From Mariannaea sp. PMI_226 (taxonomy: Eukaryota; Ascomycota; Sordariomycetes; Hypocreales; Nectriaceae): 64,000 nt of DNA. The notes under the pieces are model-generated. The model did no database searches. It was not told the DNA's origin and saw only the letters and a program-made list of their open reading frames with translations. Made by a program: the position numbers and the translations under genes. The stretch is taken from positions 124,001 to 188,000 of the forward strand of contig JANFOG010000001.1 in the NCBI GenBank assembly GCA_024336345.1, read 5' to 3'. Positions 1 to 12,475 of the stretch are shown piece after piece (positions within the stretch are counted from its first letter, which is position 1; every line of letters starts with the position of its first letter).

Positions 1-311
1 CACAAAGTTGCTCGCCTCATTTTGCGACAAGACCAGACACATCGTGTTATTCTGAATACGGCTATTCTGCCCGCCACAAAGTTCACGGAAAAGGCTTCTT
101 TGAAGTCTGTTGGCATTCTCTTCACAGCCCTTGAGGGTGAACCAGCGAAGCCTGTGAGTATTACAATGCGGGTAAGTCTACATTTCCTCTTTCTTTGACC
201 CCTTCGTTTCTTGTAGTCTGACTTGAAATCATTTAGATGAGCTCAGCGAATGCTAAGGTCTTCATGAACGAAATCGGCATCATCCAGAGAGAGCTTCAGA
301 GCACCAGCTAG
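1..311 (+). CDS. RanBD (Ran-binding domain) nucleoporin, Nup2/NUP50-like, 3' end only
   Basis: Partial gene whose 5' part lies outside the window. Two exons are visible, 1-171 and 237-311, separated by a 65-nt GT-AG intron (172-236), ending in TAG. They encode 57 plus 24 residues. The pattern is that of the second half of a Ran-binding (RanBP1-type) domain: a strand ARLILRQDQTHRVILN, then ILPATKF, then a strand before the final helix, with the closing SANAKVFMNEIGIIQREL. In RanBP1 the same places hold RLLMRRDKT, NHYITP and NAQKFKTKFEEC. A RanBD at the very C-terminus is the arrangement of Nup2/NUP50 nucleoporins, which help recycle importin at the nuclear basket. The domain is recognised by eye; whether the gene is Nup2, RanBP1 or RanBP3/Yrb2 cannot be settled from this fragment. 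An earlier AG at 215-216 would lead straight into a stop, so the acceptor at 236 is preferred. Confidence 0.6.
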
Positions 312-1031
312 AGGTTACTACTACAGGAAGATTTGCAAATGGATTGATCCAACTGAAACCCACTAACGAGTCATCACAGCCGATTATATCATCGGTAGGG
401 TTGCTACAGTCAGAATGGACGGCCTAGAAGTATTATATCGCTGCCGCGAGATACAGGCGAGCAGACCACGCGGCTGCATTGGGGACGATGGACTTGAAGG
501 ATACAAGGCAACGCCCAGCTTGGCCCAGAAAATGTTGGCGTGTGAAGGAGATCCTTAGGTCTGAAGAACAACTCAGTAAAATTAGCACAGATAGAAGTGT
601 CTGAACACCCGAGGCCGGAGCGTCAATGGGACGTTGAGAAGCTGTAAGAATGGAGGCGATGCAGTCTTTTCCTGAATATTTGTTTTAGGTAGGCAGGACA
701 GCCTCGGGTTAAAAAAAATAATGAGTAGTTATGCCAATGAATGCATTCTTATCCACAGCCTGATGTAACATACAAGCGAACACGACGTTTCTACACAAGG
801 GTGATGGATCAGCGTCCTTGAGCACATTGGTGGTGTGGTTTGAGGTGCGCACGTGATTTGGCGTCACTTCCGTGCCGGCTTACCATCAACTTCATCACTA
901 CCATCACGGCTTCACGGCTTCACAGCTTCTTGGCTAATATCAAATCTTAGCGGTTCAGACGCGGCCGGCGAATCACCAGGCCGATTGATACAGCTATCCA
1001 AGGGCACAATGATTTGAACTAACTAGTCAAC
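312..1031. other. intergenic, 3' flank of the RanBD gene and HRQ1 promoter
   Basis: No gene is seen. It holds the 3' UTR of the RanBD gene and a short promoter. Direct copies of a TCACGGCT unit (acggcttcacggcttcacagcttc) lie near 904-930, about 100 bp before the HRQ1 start. A short A run lies at 713-719. Confidence 0.6.
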
Positions 1032-4000
1032 ATGGTCAATCACAACCTTCCTGACGCCACTGCTGGTCCATCAGCCCCGGCACCAGGAGGTAAACGAAAG
1101 CGTGAATCCGCTCAAGGAAATCCACATGAAGACTCAGAATCGGACTTGCGCAGGATCAGTGGCACTAAAAGGGGCGATACTGCAAGCAAATCAAAATCTG
1201 GCGGCAAACGTGAGACTATCCAGACGATTCCATGTCTGGTTAATTGGCCCGAGTCCTTCAAATTACTAGAACAAACCCATCGCGCACTAAATTTGGTCTT
1301 CACGTTCTGCTGTACTCGAAAGCATCTTGCAACGACTTTTGATACGATCAAGTCAGCAGTAGAATCGCACACCAAACGGAGTCTCACAATTGAAGAGGTC
1401 GCTTCGATGGCAGCTCTTCGCCCAGGGAGCATCAACTTCGCCTACGTAGATGAAGTCATGTTGCAACTGGCCATTAAGAGTACCGAAAAAGATGAAGTCT
1501 TCCGATCTGGCAACTCAGCAAAGTCTGTGACTCACACGTACGATGCATCCGTGGGTGGGATCACTGGCACAGAGAGCCTGGAGCAAGATAGCCAACCTCC
1601 TAACCGTGAGGTTCTTTTCTTCGAGTTTATCGATGCAGATCTAAAGAGGGAAGTTCCAGGCAAGACCTCTGGTGAACCAATTAAGCCAAATCGCAAGTTG
1701 CGCGAAGAACAGTTGAGGATGCCTGTCTTCAGCCAGAAGCAAATGGCAACATTGATTGAAAGACGTAACCAGAAATTTACTAATGCAGTCAACTCCTTTC
1801 TCAATAAATGCTTTGAGGACCGGCTAGACCCAGAAATTAGTCTGCGAGAGCAGACAAAAGCCTTCATTCCAACTCCAAGTCTTCGAGAGGAGGAGAGCGT
1901 TGAAAAGGCGGTTGATTCTATTCCAGAGAGCATCCCCAAAGATCGGAAATCTATACCAGAGATTGTACAGCAACTCAAAGAGAGCTCTTGGTATACTGGT
2001 CAGATTGTACCCGATGGTCATCGGGTGTTTGAAGCTCAAGGGTCCGTATATGGCGATTTGCATTTTCTGCTCAGTCAAGATTTGGTAAATGCTTTATACA
2101 ATGCGAAAGGCATCACAAAGTTCTACGCACACCAGGCTGAGGCTTTGAACAATCTTCATGACGGCCAAAATGTGGTCGTGTCAACTTCAACAAGCTCTGG
2201 AAAGAGTCTCATCTATCAGGTTCCTGTTCTCTACGCCCTCGAAGAGGATCCTAATTCAAGAGCAATGTACATTTTCCCAACGAAAGCACTAGCGCAAGAT
2301 CAAAAACGAAGCTTGAGGGAGATGTTGAGATTTATGCCGAACCTTGAAGGTACCATGGTCGAGACGTTCGATGGCGATACACCGATGAGCGAACGTAATC
2401 TAATACGCGAAGAGGCGCGAATCCTCTTCACAAATCCTGACATGCTCCATATTACTATTCTGCCCCAGGAAGAGCGTTGGAGGTCGTTTCTCAAGTACCT
2501 AAAATATGTTGTTGGTAAGAAGCAAGAAAAAAACAGGCATCGCATCATCAGTCTGCTCTTCGACTAATAAAAGATGGCAGTGGACGAGTTACACTATTAC
2601 AACGGGCAAATGGGATCTCATGTCGCATTTATCATGAGGAGACTACGCCGAATCTGTGCTGCAGTAGGGAATCGACGAGTCAAGTTCATCTCATGCTCTG
2701 CAACAGTAGCCAACCCTAAAGAACACTTCGAAACCATTTTTGGAATTGAGAATGTGAAGTTAATCGACTATGATGGCTCGCCGTCAGGACGCAAGGAGTT
2801 CTTGTGCTGGAATACGCCCTTCAAGGACCCTGGTGACCCAGCGTCCGGGCGTGGCAATGCCAAATTTGAGTGTGCCCGGCTTTTCTGTGCTCTGATGCTG
2901 AGGGGTGTACGAATCATTGCGTTTTGCAGAATTCGAATGCAGTGTGAAGTCTTAGTCCGTGCCATTAAGGCAGAGTTGGAGGCTTTGGGAAGATCTGAGT
3001 GTATCAATCTTGTGATGGGTTATAGAGGCGGGTACACGCCACAGGATCGTCGCAGAATCGAAAGCGAAATGTTTGAGGGCAAGCTGCTGGGGATTGTGTC
3101 GACTACAGCCTTGGAGCTCGGTATTGATATTGGTTCTTTGGACTGCGTCATGACTTGGGGTTTCCCATATACCATCGCCAATCTTCGACAACAAAGTGGG
3201 CGTGCAGGCCGCCGGAACAAGGATTCGCTATCAATTCTGGTTGGAGATGGCTTCCCAACTGACCAACACTATATGCAAAACCCGGGTGAACTCTTCACCA
3301 AGCCCCACGGTGAGCTACAGGTGGATCTGGAAAATCTTCTTGTCCGTGAAGGACACATCCAGTGTGCAGCATATGAGCTGCCAATTCAGCCAACGGCAGA
3401 TGGGAAATACTTCGGAGCTGACCTGCCAAAAATTTGCGAAGAGCGGCTGTTGAAGGATGAACTTGGATTCTATCATTGCCACGATCGATTTCGGCCTGTT
3501 CCAGCGAAGTATGTGGCTATACGAGACACTGAAGAGGAACATTTCGCTATAGTGGATATTACCAACGGGAGAAACGAAGTCTTGGAGGAACTGGAGGCCT
3601 CCAGGGCGACTTTTACTATCTATGACGGAGCAATATTCCTCCATCAAGGCAATTCTTACCTCGTACGTGATTTCTTGCCTGACAAGCGGATGGCCAAGGT
3701 GGAAAAGGTACAAGTAGACTGGACCACAGTACAGCGAGACTTCACGGATATCGACCCAACGGAAATTGAAGCCATACGAAAGATTACAGGATCACAATCC
3801 CACGCTTACTACGGAACAATTAAGATCCAGCAGAATGTATTTGGTTTCTTCAAGGTGGACAAGAAAGGGAGAGTGTTGGATGCTGTGCAGGTGGACAACC
3901 CGCCAGTCATTCGGTTCAGTAAAGGGATGTGGTTGGATGTTCCCAAGAAAGCAATTGACATCCTCCAAAACAGAGGGTTGCACGTTGCCGCAGGGATCCA

Positions 4001-4586
4001 TGCCGCAGAGCATGCTATCATGAGCTTGTTGCCAACGTTTGTGATCAGCATGCCTGGAGATGTGCGGACGGAGTGTAAGGTGGCAAAGAAGGAGTTTTCC
4101 CAGCAAGAAACCAAGAGGAAACGACCTGCTCGTTTGACATTTTACGACAGCAAAGGCGGTGCTGGTGGATCCGGGATCAGCACCAAGGCGTTTGACCACA
4201 TAGACCAGCTGCTGAGGGATGCTCTGAAGCGGGTAGATGCTTGCCAGTGCGAACGGGGCTGCGTCGAGTGTGTAGCGTCTGATATGTGCAAGGAGGCTAA
4301 CGAGGTAATGAGCAAGGTGGGAAGTCAAGTGGTGCTCAAAAGTTTGTTGAACATGGAGATCAACGTGGAGGAACTACCGACGACACCGGAAGCTTTCGCC
4401 CCGGTGACTATTGAGACAGTTGTTGTTGCACAGTCTGTGCCCTTCAGACAGAGGGGTGTAACCAGGGACACCGGTGTGAAGCGAGAGTGGCAGCGGAATG
4501 ATGCTGGCGAAACGAGAGAGGCAGCCAAGTCAGCAACCACTAAGAGTTCGAGCGAATTTGAAGAGTGGCTTGGAAATACGACATGA
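1032..4586 (+). CDS. hrq1: RecQ4-like ATP-dependent DNA helicase Hrq1
   Basis: Two exons, 1032-2514 and 2581-4586, joined across a 66-nt intron (gtaaga...ggcag, branch gactaat), encode 1162 aa. Hrq1 is a 3'-5' superfamily 2 helicase of nuclear genome maintenance and inter-strand crosslink repair, the fungal relative of RECQL4. Visible motifs: Walker A SSGKS near residue 390, motif Ia FPTKALAQDQ, motif II VDELH (495-499), motif III SCSATVANP, STTALELGIDIG and motif VI QQSGRAGRR near 697-706. The C-terminus carries the DUF1998/MZB metal-binding module with four cysteines in CQCERGCVECVASDMC. The first 250 residues are basic, low-complexity and poorly conserved, as usual in this family; length is close to yeast Hrq1 (1077 aa). 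The AG at 2573 would shift the frame, so the acceptor at 2580 is chosen. Intron retention would stop translation just before motif II. Family assignment is firm; exact start less so. Confidence 0.92.
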
Positions 4587-5369
4587 AAGTGCAAACAGTC
4601 AACAGTTCCAGACAGTTCCAGAAGGGTAGCTGCGACTACATCACTTAGACCTATACAAGTGTGGGACATATGATGCTTGAGATTCCAAGTTTATCGGGCA
4701 TGCTGCATCAGCTTGACGCAAACAAACGATGCAACGAAAGGGGAGGGATGTGACTAAGTGAAATAGCGTGCAACAGGATGATTGATCAAGACTCAAGCCT
4801 AACGAGCTCAAATCAAGGTTGGCCTCTATTTTTACACGACTATTAATTAGGCGAGATGGGCAGTCAAACCAGGGAACTGGAAGAATACACATATAACATA
4901 ATACAGGACCTAGTAATCTGTACATATACTTGGGTTTGAAAGCCAGGAAAGCGATCGGCATTAAAACCGCAGGTGAGAGGTACTTTGGTCAAGACGAGGG
5001 GCCAGGGTTGGTCTTATGCGAGGTGACGGGAAATCACGCACGAGATAATCGCCTATGGACCAGAGATGATCGACGTAATATAGGGATGGCGCGGGTCGAC
5101 TGATACTCCACAGTAATGAATGGTTCGGTATCGATAGGAGGACGGAAGAGATACTGGAGTGTCCTATGCATACACTCTGCATCACGAATGGAGGACGGCT
5201 GATGGTTGGTGATTCGTAGCCCAATTAGAAACAATGGCAACAAATATCTGAGAGTGGGCTTTCCGTCCAGGCTGTTATCTGGACAAAATTAGAAGCTTCC
5301 ATTTGAGAAAGAGAGATGGCAACAGGGTTCTAGGGCTAACAACAATTGAGGCTGCTGTTATATACTATC

Positions 5370-5393
5370 TTTTTTTTTTTTTTTTTTTTTTTT
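5370..5393. repeat. T24 homopolymer followed by a G-rich patch
   Basis: Twenty-four consecutive T are followed by GGAAGGGGGGG. It is intergenic and of no known function; its length may be uncertain in the assembly. Confidence 0.8.
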
Positions 5394-6699
5394 GGAAGGG
5401 GGGGTTAGATACGTGATTTTATGGAATGTATGTGTGTCTTTGTGTGTGGCAAAAGTGCTCAGAAAAAAAGGAAGTTGGTGTGAAGATGAGGAGGGGAAGA
5501 AGCATAATCATCAAGTGTCTACATACGTGTATGCACGTGCATCCATACAGGACACGCATACATAGTAATGTAAAGGTAGAGCTATGATATCTCACAAACC
5601 AGGTTGTGCCGAAAAAAAAAAATTAGATTACCTTGATTTAGCTATCGAGATTCATCACTTGGCATAGGGACTACTGCGTGGAAGAGATACTACGTACTTT
5701 GTGTAGATGGATGGTTACATTTTGGTACGAGTTGGGGTAAGATACCTAAGGTACCTCTACTTAGGCAGCACTTGGGCAGGCAAAGCAGGGTACAAGTACC
5801 GTACCTGGGATAGGGACGGAGTTGTCTACCTATATTCAATTATGATGGTCTCATGCCCAAGGTAAAGCACTTTTGGAACATACTTCAAAAGAAGCGCCTC
5901 AAGTGTCTGTCTCCCAGGTAATTTCATGACTTTTCCAAGTTGGCAAGGTACCACATTTACCACAGTGGTACCTATTGATTACATATAGTACATGCTGTGT
6001 AAGTACATAGGCAGTGGTATTAGGCACAGAATTAAGCTTCGACGGATCAAAGCGGTCGGCAAGTGGCAAGGGGACCAGAAACGGACGTTTTCTTTTTATG
6101 TTTATTTCCTTTAAATCCAACCATAAATCCCTTAGTACTACTACGTAACCACCCCCCCAATATCTCACCTCATCTCATCCCATCCCATCTTGCTCGACAT
6201 ACTCCGTGCACAAGCAGCTCAATTAAGCTAATGATAGAAAATGACCGGGGGGTGGGGGGAGAGCGAATTTAACTACTGTAACTACTACGTATGTAGATAC
6301 TACAGATTACGTGGGTCGGTTTCTGGGACACTCGCTCGTTTGTCTAAGACTGACTTATTACCACAGTACCCAATTATCCACTCGTTTCGCTTCTTTTGTG
6401 CCAGCAGCCCAGACCTTACCTTTCAGCCGCCCCATCTATTCCCATCTCCTCATCAACCAAACAGTTCCACAGAGAGCAGTGGAATAACAACCTCTTCATT
6501 GCCGAAATTCATCTCCCTCTGTCTCTCTCTCCTTCTCTTTCTCCCCTCTTGCGCCCCTATGCGCCACAATGCCCATCGACACCGTCTTTGCCATCCATCA
6601 CACATTGCTAGACTAATCTGTATACGGAGTATCATATCATTCCCCGGCACATCTGGTTTTCTCCTCCCAATCTATTCCCAGCGTGGGAGGGGCGCCTTG

Positions 6700-6716
6700 C
6701 CCCCCCCCCCCCCCCC
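6700..6716. repeat. C17 homopolymer
   Basis: Seventeen consecutive C in the intergenic region upstream of the CAX-like gene. G/C runs of this length are hard to sequence, so the exact length is uncertain. Confidence 0.8.
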
Positions 6717-7329
6717 TCCTCACTTCTCTTCTCCAGACTAAAGTACCTAAACCCTGCTGTCACTAAGAGATAATGAGACAAGGCGCATGGGGTGCAGATG
6801 ATAGTCTGTCTGTGAGCTAATCTACCAAGTGCATGTATACGCGGCACCCCCCGTACAGCAGCTACCTATGTAACTTACCCTACCTAGTCAGAGCACTTCG
6901 CTACTTATTATTAGGTCTGTTCCCAGGCTGGTCCCTTGGTTGGTCCTTGATTGGTCCCCTGTTCCCCTGTGCGGCCTCCTCAACTAGCCAGCCAGCCAGC
7001 CAGGCGGGCGGGCGGGTGGGCGGGCGAGCAAGGAAAGGGAAGGGAAGGAATGGGCTTGACATGTACAATGTACCAATATTTTCTATTTTGTCACGGCCTG
7101 ACCATGACGATAATCAATTGATAGATATCTTCTTCAATTTCTCCCTTATTCATCTGTACACCGCCATACGGAGTACATTTTTCTCTTTTCTCCCATCTTC
7201 TCCCTCGCTCCCTCCCCACCCATTTTCCTCCACTGCCTCTGCTAATATCTCCCTCCCCCGATCCATCGAATCTCGACCTGCCTTACCAAGGTAGGTAACA
7301 GCACAACAGCAGCTTCGGCCAAACCAGCC

Positions 7330-8980
7330 ATGTCTGGAGGCAACTCATCCTCCTCTCCGCCGCCTTCGCGACACCGACACTCCTACCAAATCGCCGATCA
7401 AGAGATCCAAGAGCTGCCACCGCCCACCACCTACAATGAGTTCAAGCGAAACCACCAGCAAGCCGATCCTAGGGCACCCTGGATCCGTCCAGCAGGAGAA
7501 TCTGGCCGCTCTGGTTTTCATCCTATCCACTTTGCTCACATCTCCTTCAAGTCGACCAGTCGTGCCAGTCTTGTGTGCAACTTCCTATGGCCTGTAGTCC
7601 CAGCGGCCATCGCTGTACGATGTACGTTTGACTTCGTCCGAATCAGTCGCTTCAATATCCCAGAACTTGTTGAATGATGGCAGGAACTGATAACTGAGCC
7701 TTCTGGCAAATAGATGCACTGCCCGATCACCATGTCCTCATCTTCACTCTCTCCTACATCTCCATGGTTCCGTGCGCGAATATGATTGGTTTTGCTGGCC
7801 AAGAACTTGCTCGAAAACTACCCCATGTCTGGGGTGTCCTGGTTGAGATCACGTACGTTTCCAATGATCGACTACTTTCATGTGCACAAATACACTGAGG
7901 TCATCTTTACTAATCCTCACACTTACACCTACCCAGTATTGGTTCCATCGTTGAAGTTGTCCTCTTCATGGTTCTTTTATCAAAAGACATGTTCTACGTT
8001 ATCAAGGCCGCCATCCTCGGTTCTATCCTAGCCACCATGCTACTGTGCTTAGGAGCTTGTTTCTTTATTGGTGGTCTCTTATCAGAGGAGCAGACCTTCA
8101 GCGATGCTATCAGTGAAGCTGGAAGTGGCCTTCTCCTCACAGCGTACGTGGATCGTAGCTCTTCTTCTGGCCAATTCGAATCACTAACTCAACCTGCTCC
8201 CTTACCAGTGGTGTCGTCCTAGCCGTTCCCACAGTCTTCGCGCAAGGCCTCCCAGCTACCGAATTGGCGGCTGAAAATCTTCCACATAAAGTTCTGCAGA
8301 TCTCCCGCGTTATCTCAGTTCTTCTCCTCGTTGCCTACTGCGTTTACGCCTTCTTTCAAGCCCGTACCCACCACGGTATTTACGACGCAGTCTTCGAGCA
8401 CGACGAACAGCGCGATCGCGACAAGGAGAAGGTTGAGGCCAAGCCCAAGTTGACCTTGACCGAGTCTATCGTTGCACTTATTGTTTCCACTGGTTTGGTC
8501 ACTCACAACGCCATCATTCTTGTACTTCAGATTGAACCGGTAATCGAGAGAGGCGATGTTTCCGATGCCTTCATGGGCCTCATTCTAGTGCCCCTCGTTG
8601 AGAAGTTTGCTGAACATCTCACAGCTATTGACGAAGCCTGGGACAACCAGATGAACTTTGCTTTGTCTCACGTCCTCGGTGCTACACTTCAGACGGCCCT
8701 TTTGACTGGCCCCCTTGCTGTTATTGTCGGTTGGGGACTGGACAAAGAGATGGATCTTGGTTTCGACGCCTTCAACTTAGTCATGCTCGTCCTCGCTATT
8801 CTCACGGTGGGCAGATTCTTGCAGGACCAGAAGAGCAACTACCTTGAGGGCTTTCTTCTTCTCACCTTGTACTTCGCCATTGCGGTGGCCGCCTGGTACT
8901 ATCCCAACCCAGAGATTGCTCATAAAGGTGGTGCCGAAGGGGGTGAGGCTGCACATGGAGGTGAGCGATTGCGGTTCTAA
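7330..8980 (+). CDS. CAX/NCX-superfamily cation exchanger with non-canonical ion-binding motifs
   Basis: Four exons (7330-7621, 7714-7852, 7937-8143, 8209-8980) encode 469 aa. About 95 hydrophilic residues, rich in Ser/Pro, precede roughly eleven hydrophobic segments arranged as two homologous halves joined by an acidic/basic linker (EHDEQRDRDKEKVEAKPK). This is the fold of vacuolar Ca2+/H+ exchangers (Vcx1/CAX). The second half has the CAX-like run FAEHLTAIDEAWDNQMNFALSH, then GATLQTALLTGPLAVIVGW. In typical CAX proteins the two ion-coordinating repeats read GNAVE and GNAAEH; here they read GSIVE and EKFAEH. The glutamates are kept but both asparagines are lost. A proton-coupled vacuolar or organelle-membrane transporter is likely; its ion is not predictable. 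The CDS is an exact multiple of three. It lies upstream of and convergent with niaD. Confidence 0.82.
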
Positions 8981-9497
8981 ATGAACAATTACGTTTTAGA
9001 AACCCCAAAGACAAAACGACAATGACAACAACACGCTAGCTCTTCACTCATGACGCTATGACTCGACGACGGAAGTGGGGAAAGATCGGTCGATTGAATG
9101 TTTTCAGCGAAAGGTATTATTGGATTGGAGTTTTGGATATTCATCATTCGCAACAACGTCGGAGAGATTGAGTGTGCCTTACAGAAAAGAAAACTGAGGG
9201 GGAGATAGGATAAATTTACATAGTAAACACAGAAACAAACTCATGGGTTAGGATTGTAGATGGAGAATATTATATAGGATATCAACAAAATCAAAGAAAA
9301 TTCGATTACATTTCTCCTCCGTTATAGTTGTCTTCTTTTTTTAAATGAAACAAAATCCTACCCTGGGACGATTCATACGTCCTACTAAAAGACAGTTCAC
9401 GTCTCAGTATTGAGATCCAGCTTCATCACCTGGAGGGTCATGTTGGAGACACTGATTTGCCTCCTCCTTGCTAAACCACCCGGAAATTTAATGGGAG
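8981..9497. other. convergent 3' spacer
   Basis: The AT-rich 3' flanks of the CAX-like gene (+) and niaD (-) meet here. No gene or RNA is recognised. Confidence 0.6.
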
Positions 9498-12250
9498 TTA
9501 GAAAAAGATAAGATTGTCTTCTTTCCAGCCCATACCCAAGAAAATCTCCTTAACGCCCTTTTCCATTGGTCCAGGTCCGCACACAAGAGCTAGTTCTTCA
9601 CCTTCATCACTCGGTTTTGGCGACCCAACCTCCTTCTCATACAGTGCTTTATTCATCTGCCCTGTGATGCCAGTCCACCCAGAAGGTGGCCTGGTGAGAG
9701 AAAAAATAAGCTTGCAGCGGGTCGGGTTCTTCATGGCTATCTCGTCCAGCTCATCCTTGCACAAGATGTCGCCCTCACCTCGGTTTCCGTCAAGCACGAG
9801 ACAGTGCGTAGGATCATCAACATCAGCCATTACGGCACAGAGAACTTGTCGTATGGGAGTGATACCTGAACCACCGCATACCATCACAAAGCGACGGACA
9901 CGACGAGTCTTGCCAGCAACGGAGCAGACACCGCGACCATGATACTTGAACTTGCCGACGGGTCCCTTGAACTCGACAAAGTGACCAAGTGGGAGCGCGT
10001 TGAGAGACTGCGTCATCCTGCCTCCTGGACGACCTGGTGCATCGTAGTATATCTTGATCAGGACATCAAGCCGGCCACGCTGAGTACCATTCGAGTAGGG
10101 CGTGTAGGCACGGATAATGGCTTCACGAGTGGCTGGATCTCTAAGACGTATCATAAGATGCTGGCCCGTAGGAAGGCCGATCTGTTGGTCTTCGTGGTTA
10201 AGCTTGAAGGAGAATATCTTGGTGTCAGGTGAGATGTCCTGCTTGCGGTCGAGAATGGCCTTGCTCCAAGTCTTAGCCTGTAGAAAGGTTGCGCGGTCCT
10301 CTTCATCGGCCTCTTCTTCCCCGCTATTCAGAGCCGCTCGTGACGTTTCATCGAGCATGCCGATGTGATAATCTGGCATCATGGCTTTGGCATTTTCGCT
10401 GTCTGGACCCAGGTTAGTCAATACCCGAGCTTCATCAGTATAGAGTGTTGGGTAGGGCTCTTACGAATAGCGAGGAACTCCTCCGTCGCGTCCTGACCAG
10501 CAGCCCCAAAGATGGACGCAGCGCCGCCAGGGTGACCTTCAAGGAACGCCGTGCCATCATAAACTTGGCCATTAACAACAAACCAAGGCTCTACCTCGCC
10601 ATCGTGCTTCTTCAGCTCCATAGCAGTAATCAGCCGGTCGATCTTTGAGTTGGTCATGCAAATCTCCTTTTCGGGTGCTTGTTCGGCAACCTCCTCTATC
10701 TCACCCGAGACCTTCTCACCCCAAAACCCGTTGGCTAGATTTCCGCCCGCTTTCTTGACTCGCTCCATCCACCCACCGGGCATGAGGGCCGGCTGTGTCG
10801 GATGCTCAAAACGAAGCTTGTGCCCTTCCTTGTGAATAGTCACTCGAAACCAGGGGTTGTTCATCATACCAAGAACGCTCCAGTACATATCACGAGGCTG
10901 GGCCATCATCGACTCATCCATTGCGCGAATCATGATGTCGTCTGCTTGCCGAATGTCATCCAGTGGGATATCGAGTTGCCAGAAGCACCAACAAAAGGAG
11001 GTTTCTCGCCACCACATGTCCACCGTGCCTCCAAATAACGTCTCTCCATCCGGTGCTTTGCGGTATTCATCTTCCGGATAGTGTATGGTGGCAAGTCTCC
11101 ATGTTTTGCCCTTATCTAGAGTGACTTCTACCCGAGTAACCCTTCTTCCACCGCCACTGTAAGCGTATCCTCGTGCCGTATAAGTCGCCTGCCCGCCGGT
11201 AAGAGGCACTGTCTCATCATGGCCAGGGTAACAAATTGCACTGTTAATATTGAGGTCGTAGATAGCATATCTTTCGTCCTGCCATACATCAGGCAAATCG
11301 GCACTGGCCTCGGGGGAGACCATCGTGGGTAAAACACGGTTGTCGAAGATATGATACCAGTTATCGCTTGGCTCCGGGGTAATAATGATCCTCTTCAACC
11401 ATTTGACACTTCGTCCACCAATCTGACCAGGAACAACAATTCGAACAGGCTTGCCATGATCAGGGTGTAATTTCTCGCCGTTCATCGTATGAGCAACCAT
11501 GAGGCCTTTGTTGGGATCCATGCACCAGTTTAACTTGACAGATGTCCCGTAATAGCCGTTGGGTAGCTTGTCTGCGCCCTCAAAACAAACAAATCTAGCG
11601 CCTCGCTTCGGACGTGCAGCCGCGAGGAGGCGATGTAGAGGCACACCAGTCCACAACGCGGTGGACAAGCCCGCAGCACCCCATGAAAAGCCTTTTGTCT
11701 TTCGAACCATGTTCTGCTCTTTTCGACGGTTGCCGGCGCACACAAGTGTGACAGGATATGTGACTTGATCATAATCATGAAGTAGATCCCTCACAGTCAT
11801 GGCTATCGGTTTATGCACCAAGCCCTCGACTGTAAACGTCCAGTCCAACATATCGTCGTCTTCACACACGGGCACAGCGCCGTGGTTTCGAACATAGTGA
11901 AGGTCTTCGCTCGTAATGAATCCTTCGTCATAAAGCTCGCTCAGGGGAGCTTCAACGTTAAATGGATGAACACCAGTGAGACGAATTAGACGAGAATCAC
12001 GTTGAACGTGGTTGTCTGGGGTCTTAAGATCCTCAGGGAGAACATCCTTTGGTTGGCATTTTGGTGGAAGAGGATATCGCCTGGGAATCTCGAAAGGCCC
12101 AACATCTTGCAAATCATGATAACTGTTTATACGTGATGGCTTTGCCGTGTCTGGGGGGGTCGGAGGAAAGCTGATGCTGGGCGACTGGGGCATTTCTGCA
12201 TCCTGGGATATTTGGCTGGGTGCCTGCGAAGGGGAAGATGGTGCAGTCAT
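9498..12250 (-). CDS. niaD: Assimilatory nitrate reductase [NAD(P)H]
   Basis: Two exons (12250-10465 and 10402-9498) with one 62-nt intron encode 896 aa, the usual length for fungal nitrate reductase. The enzyme reduces nitrate to nitrite in the cytosol. Domains in order: Mo-molybdopterin domain with the metal-ligand Cys171 in VCAGNRRKEQN; Mo-co dimerisation domain; cytochrome b5 domain with HPGG (His573) and second haem ligand His596; FAD domain with RAYTPYS; and NAD(P)H domain ending in CGPGPM (Cys870) and a C-terminal Phe. The codon of His596 is itself split by the intron (C|AC), giving AIHSENAKAMMPDYHIG after splicing. A single intron here fits Sordariomycetes; Aspergillus niaD has several. 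No nitrite reductase or nitrate transporter is next to it. The shared promoter with UPF2 has GATA- and NirA-type sites. Confidence 0.97.
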
Positions 12251-12475
12251 GTCTTGTAAATAATTGAATGTAGCCTTCTAAGTTCTTTGAAATCGCGCGA
12301 GCTACAATGCCATTAAACGTCAGTGAGGGTTGATTCTTGGGTGAGACAAGGAATGTGCATCTCCATAATCAATACATATCTGCGTCCCCTCCGTCGCCCA
12401 GGGAACTCTGCCATTGATATACATCAGAGCCCCAGCAGCATTGTCAAGCCATGGGTAGCATAGCTACTATCGGGA

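Larger units (their letters stand above)
4587..7329. other. 2.7-kb gene-free spacer upstream of the CAX-like gene
   Basis: No convincing coding sequence on either strand; the ORFs present are short, repetitive and lack conserved motifs. It holds a T24 tract (5370-5393), a C17 tract (6700-6716), a GGC/GGGC-rich patch (about 6989-7030), copies of the AGGTACC-type repeat word (about 5740-5825 and 5946-5970), and two exact TACGGAGTA words (6623-6631, 7167-7175). The last 150 bp are CT-rich, as expected of a fungal core promoter. Confidence 0.6.

Noticed and set aside
2574..4586. A second helicase gene starting at 2574
   Set aside because: It is the second exon of HRQ1; motifs I and II-VI are divided between the two pieces and join in frame across a 66-nt intron.
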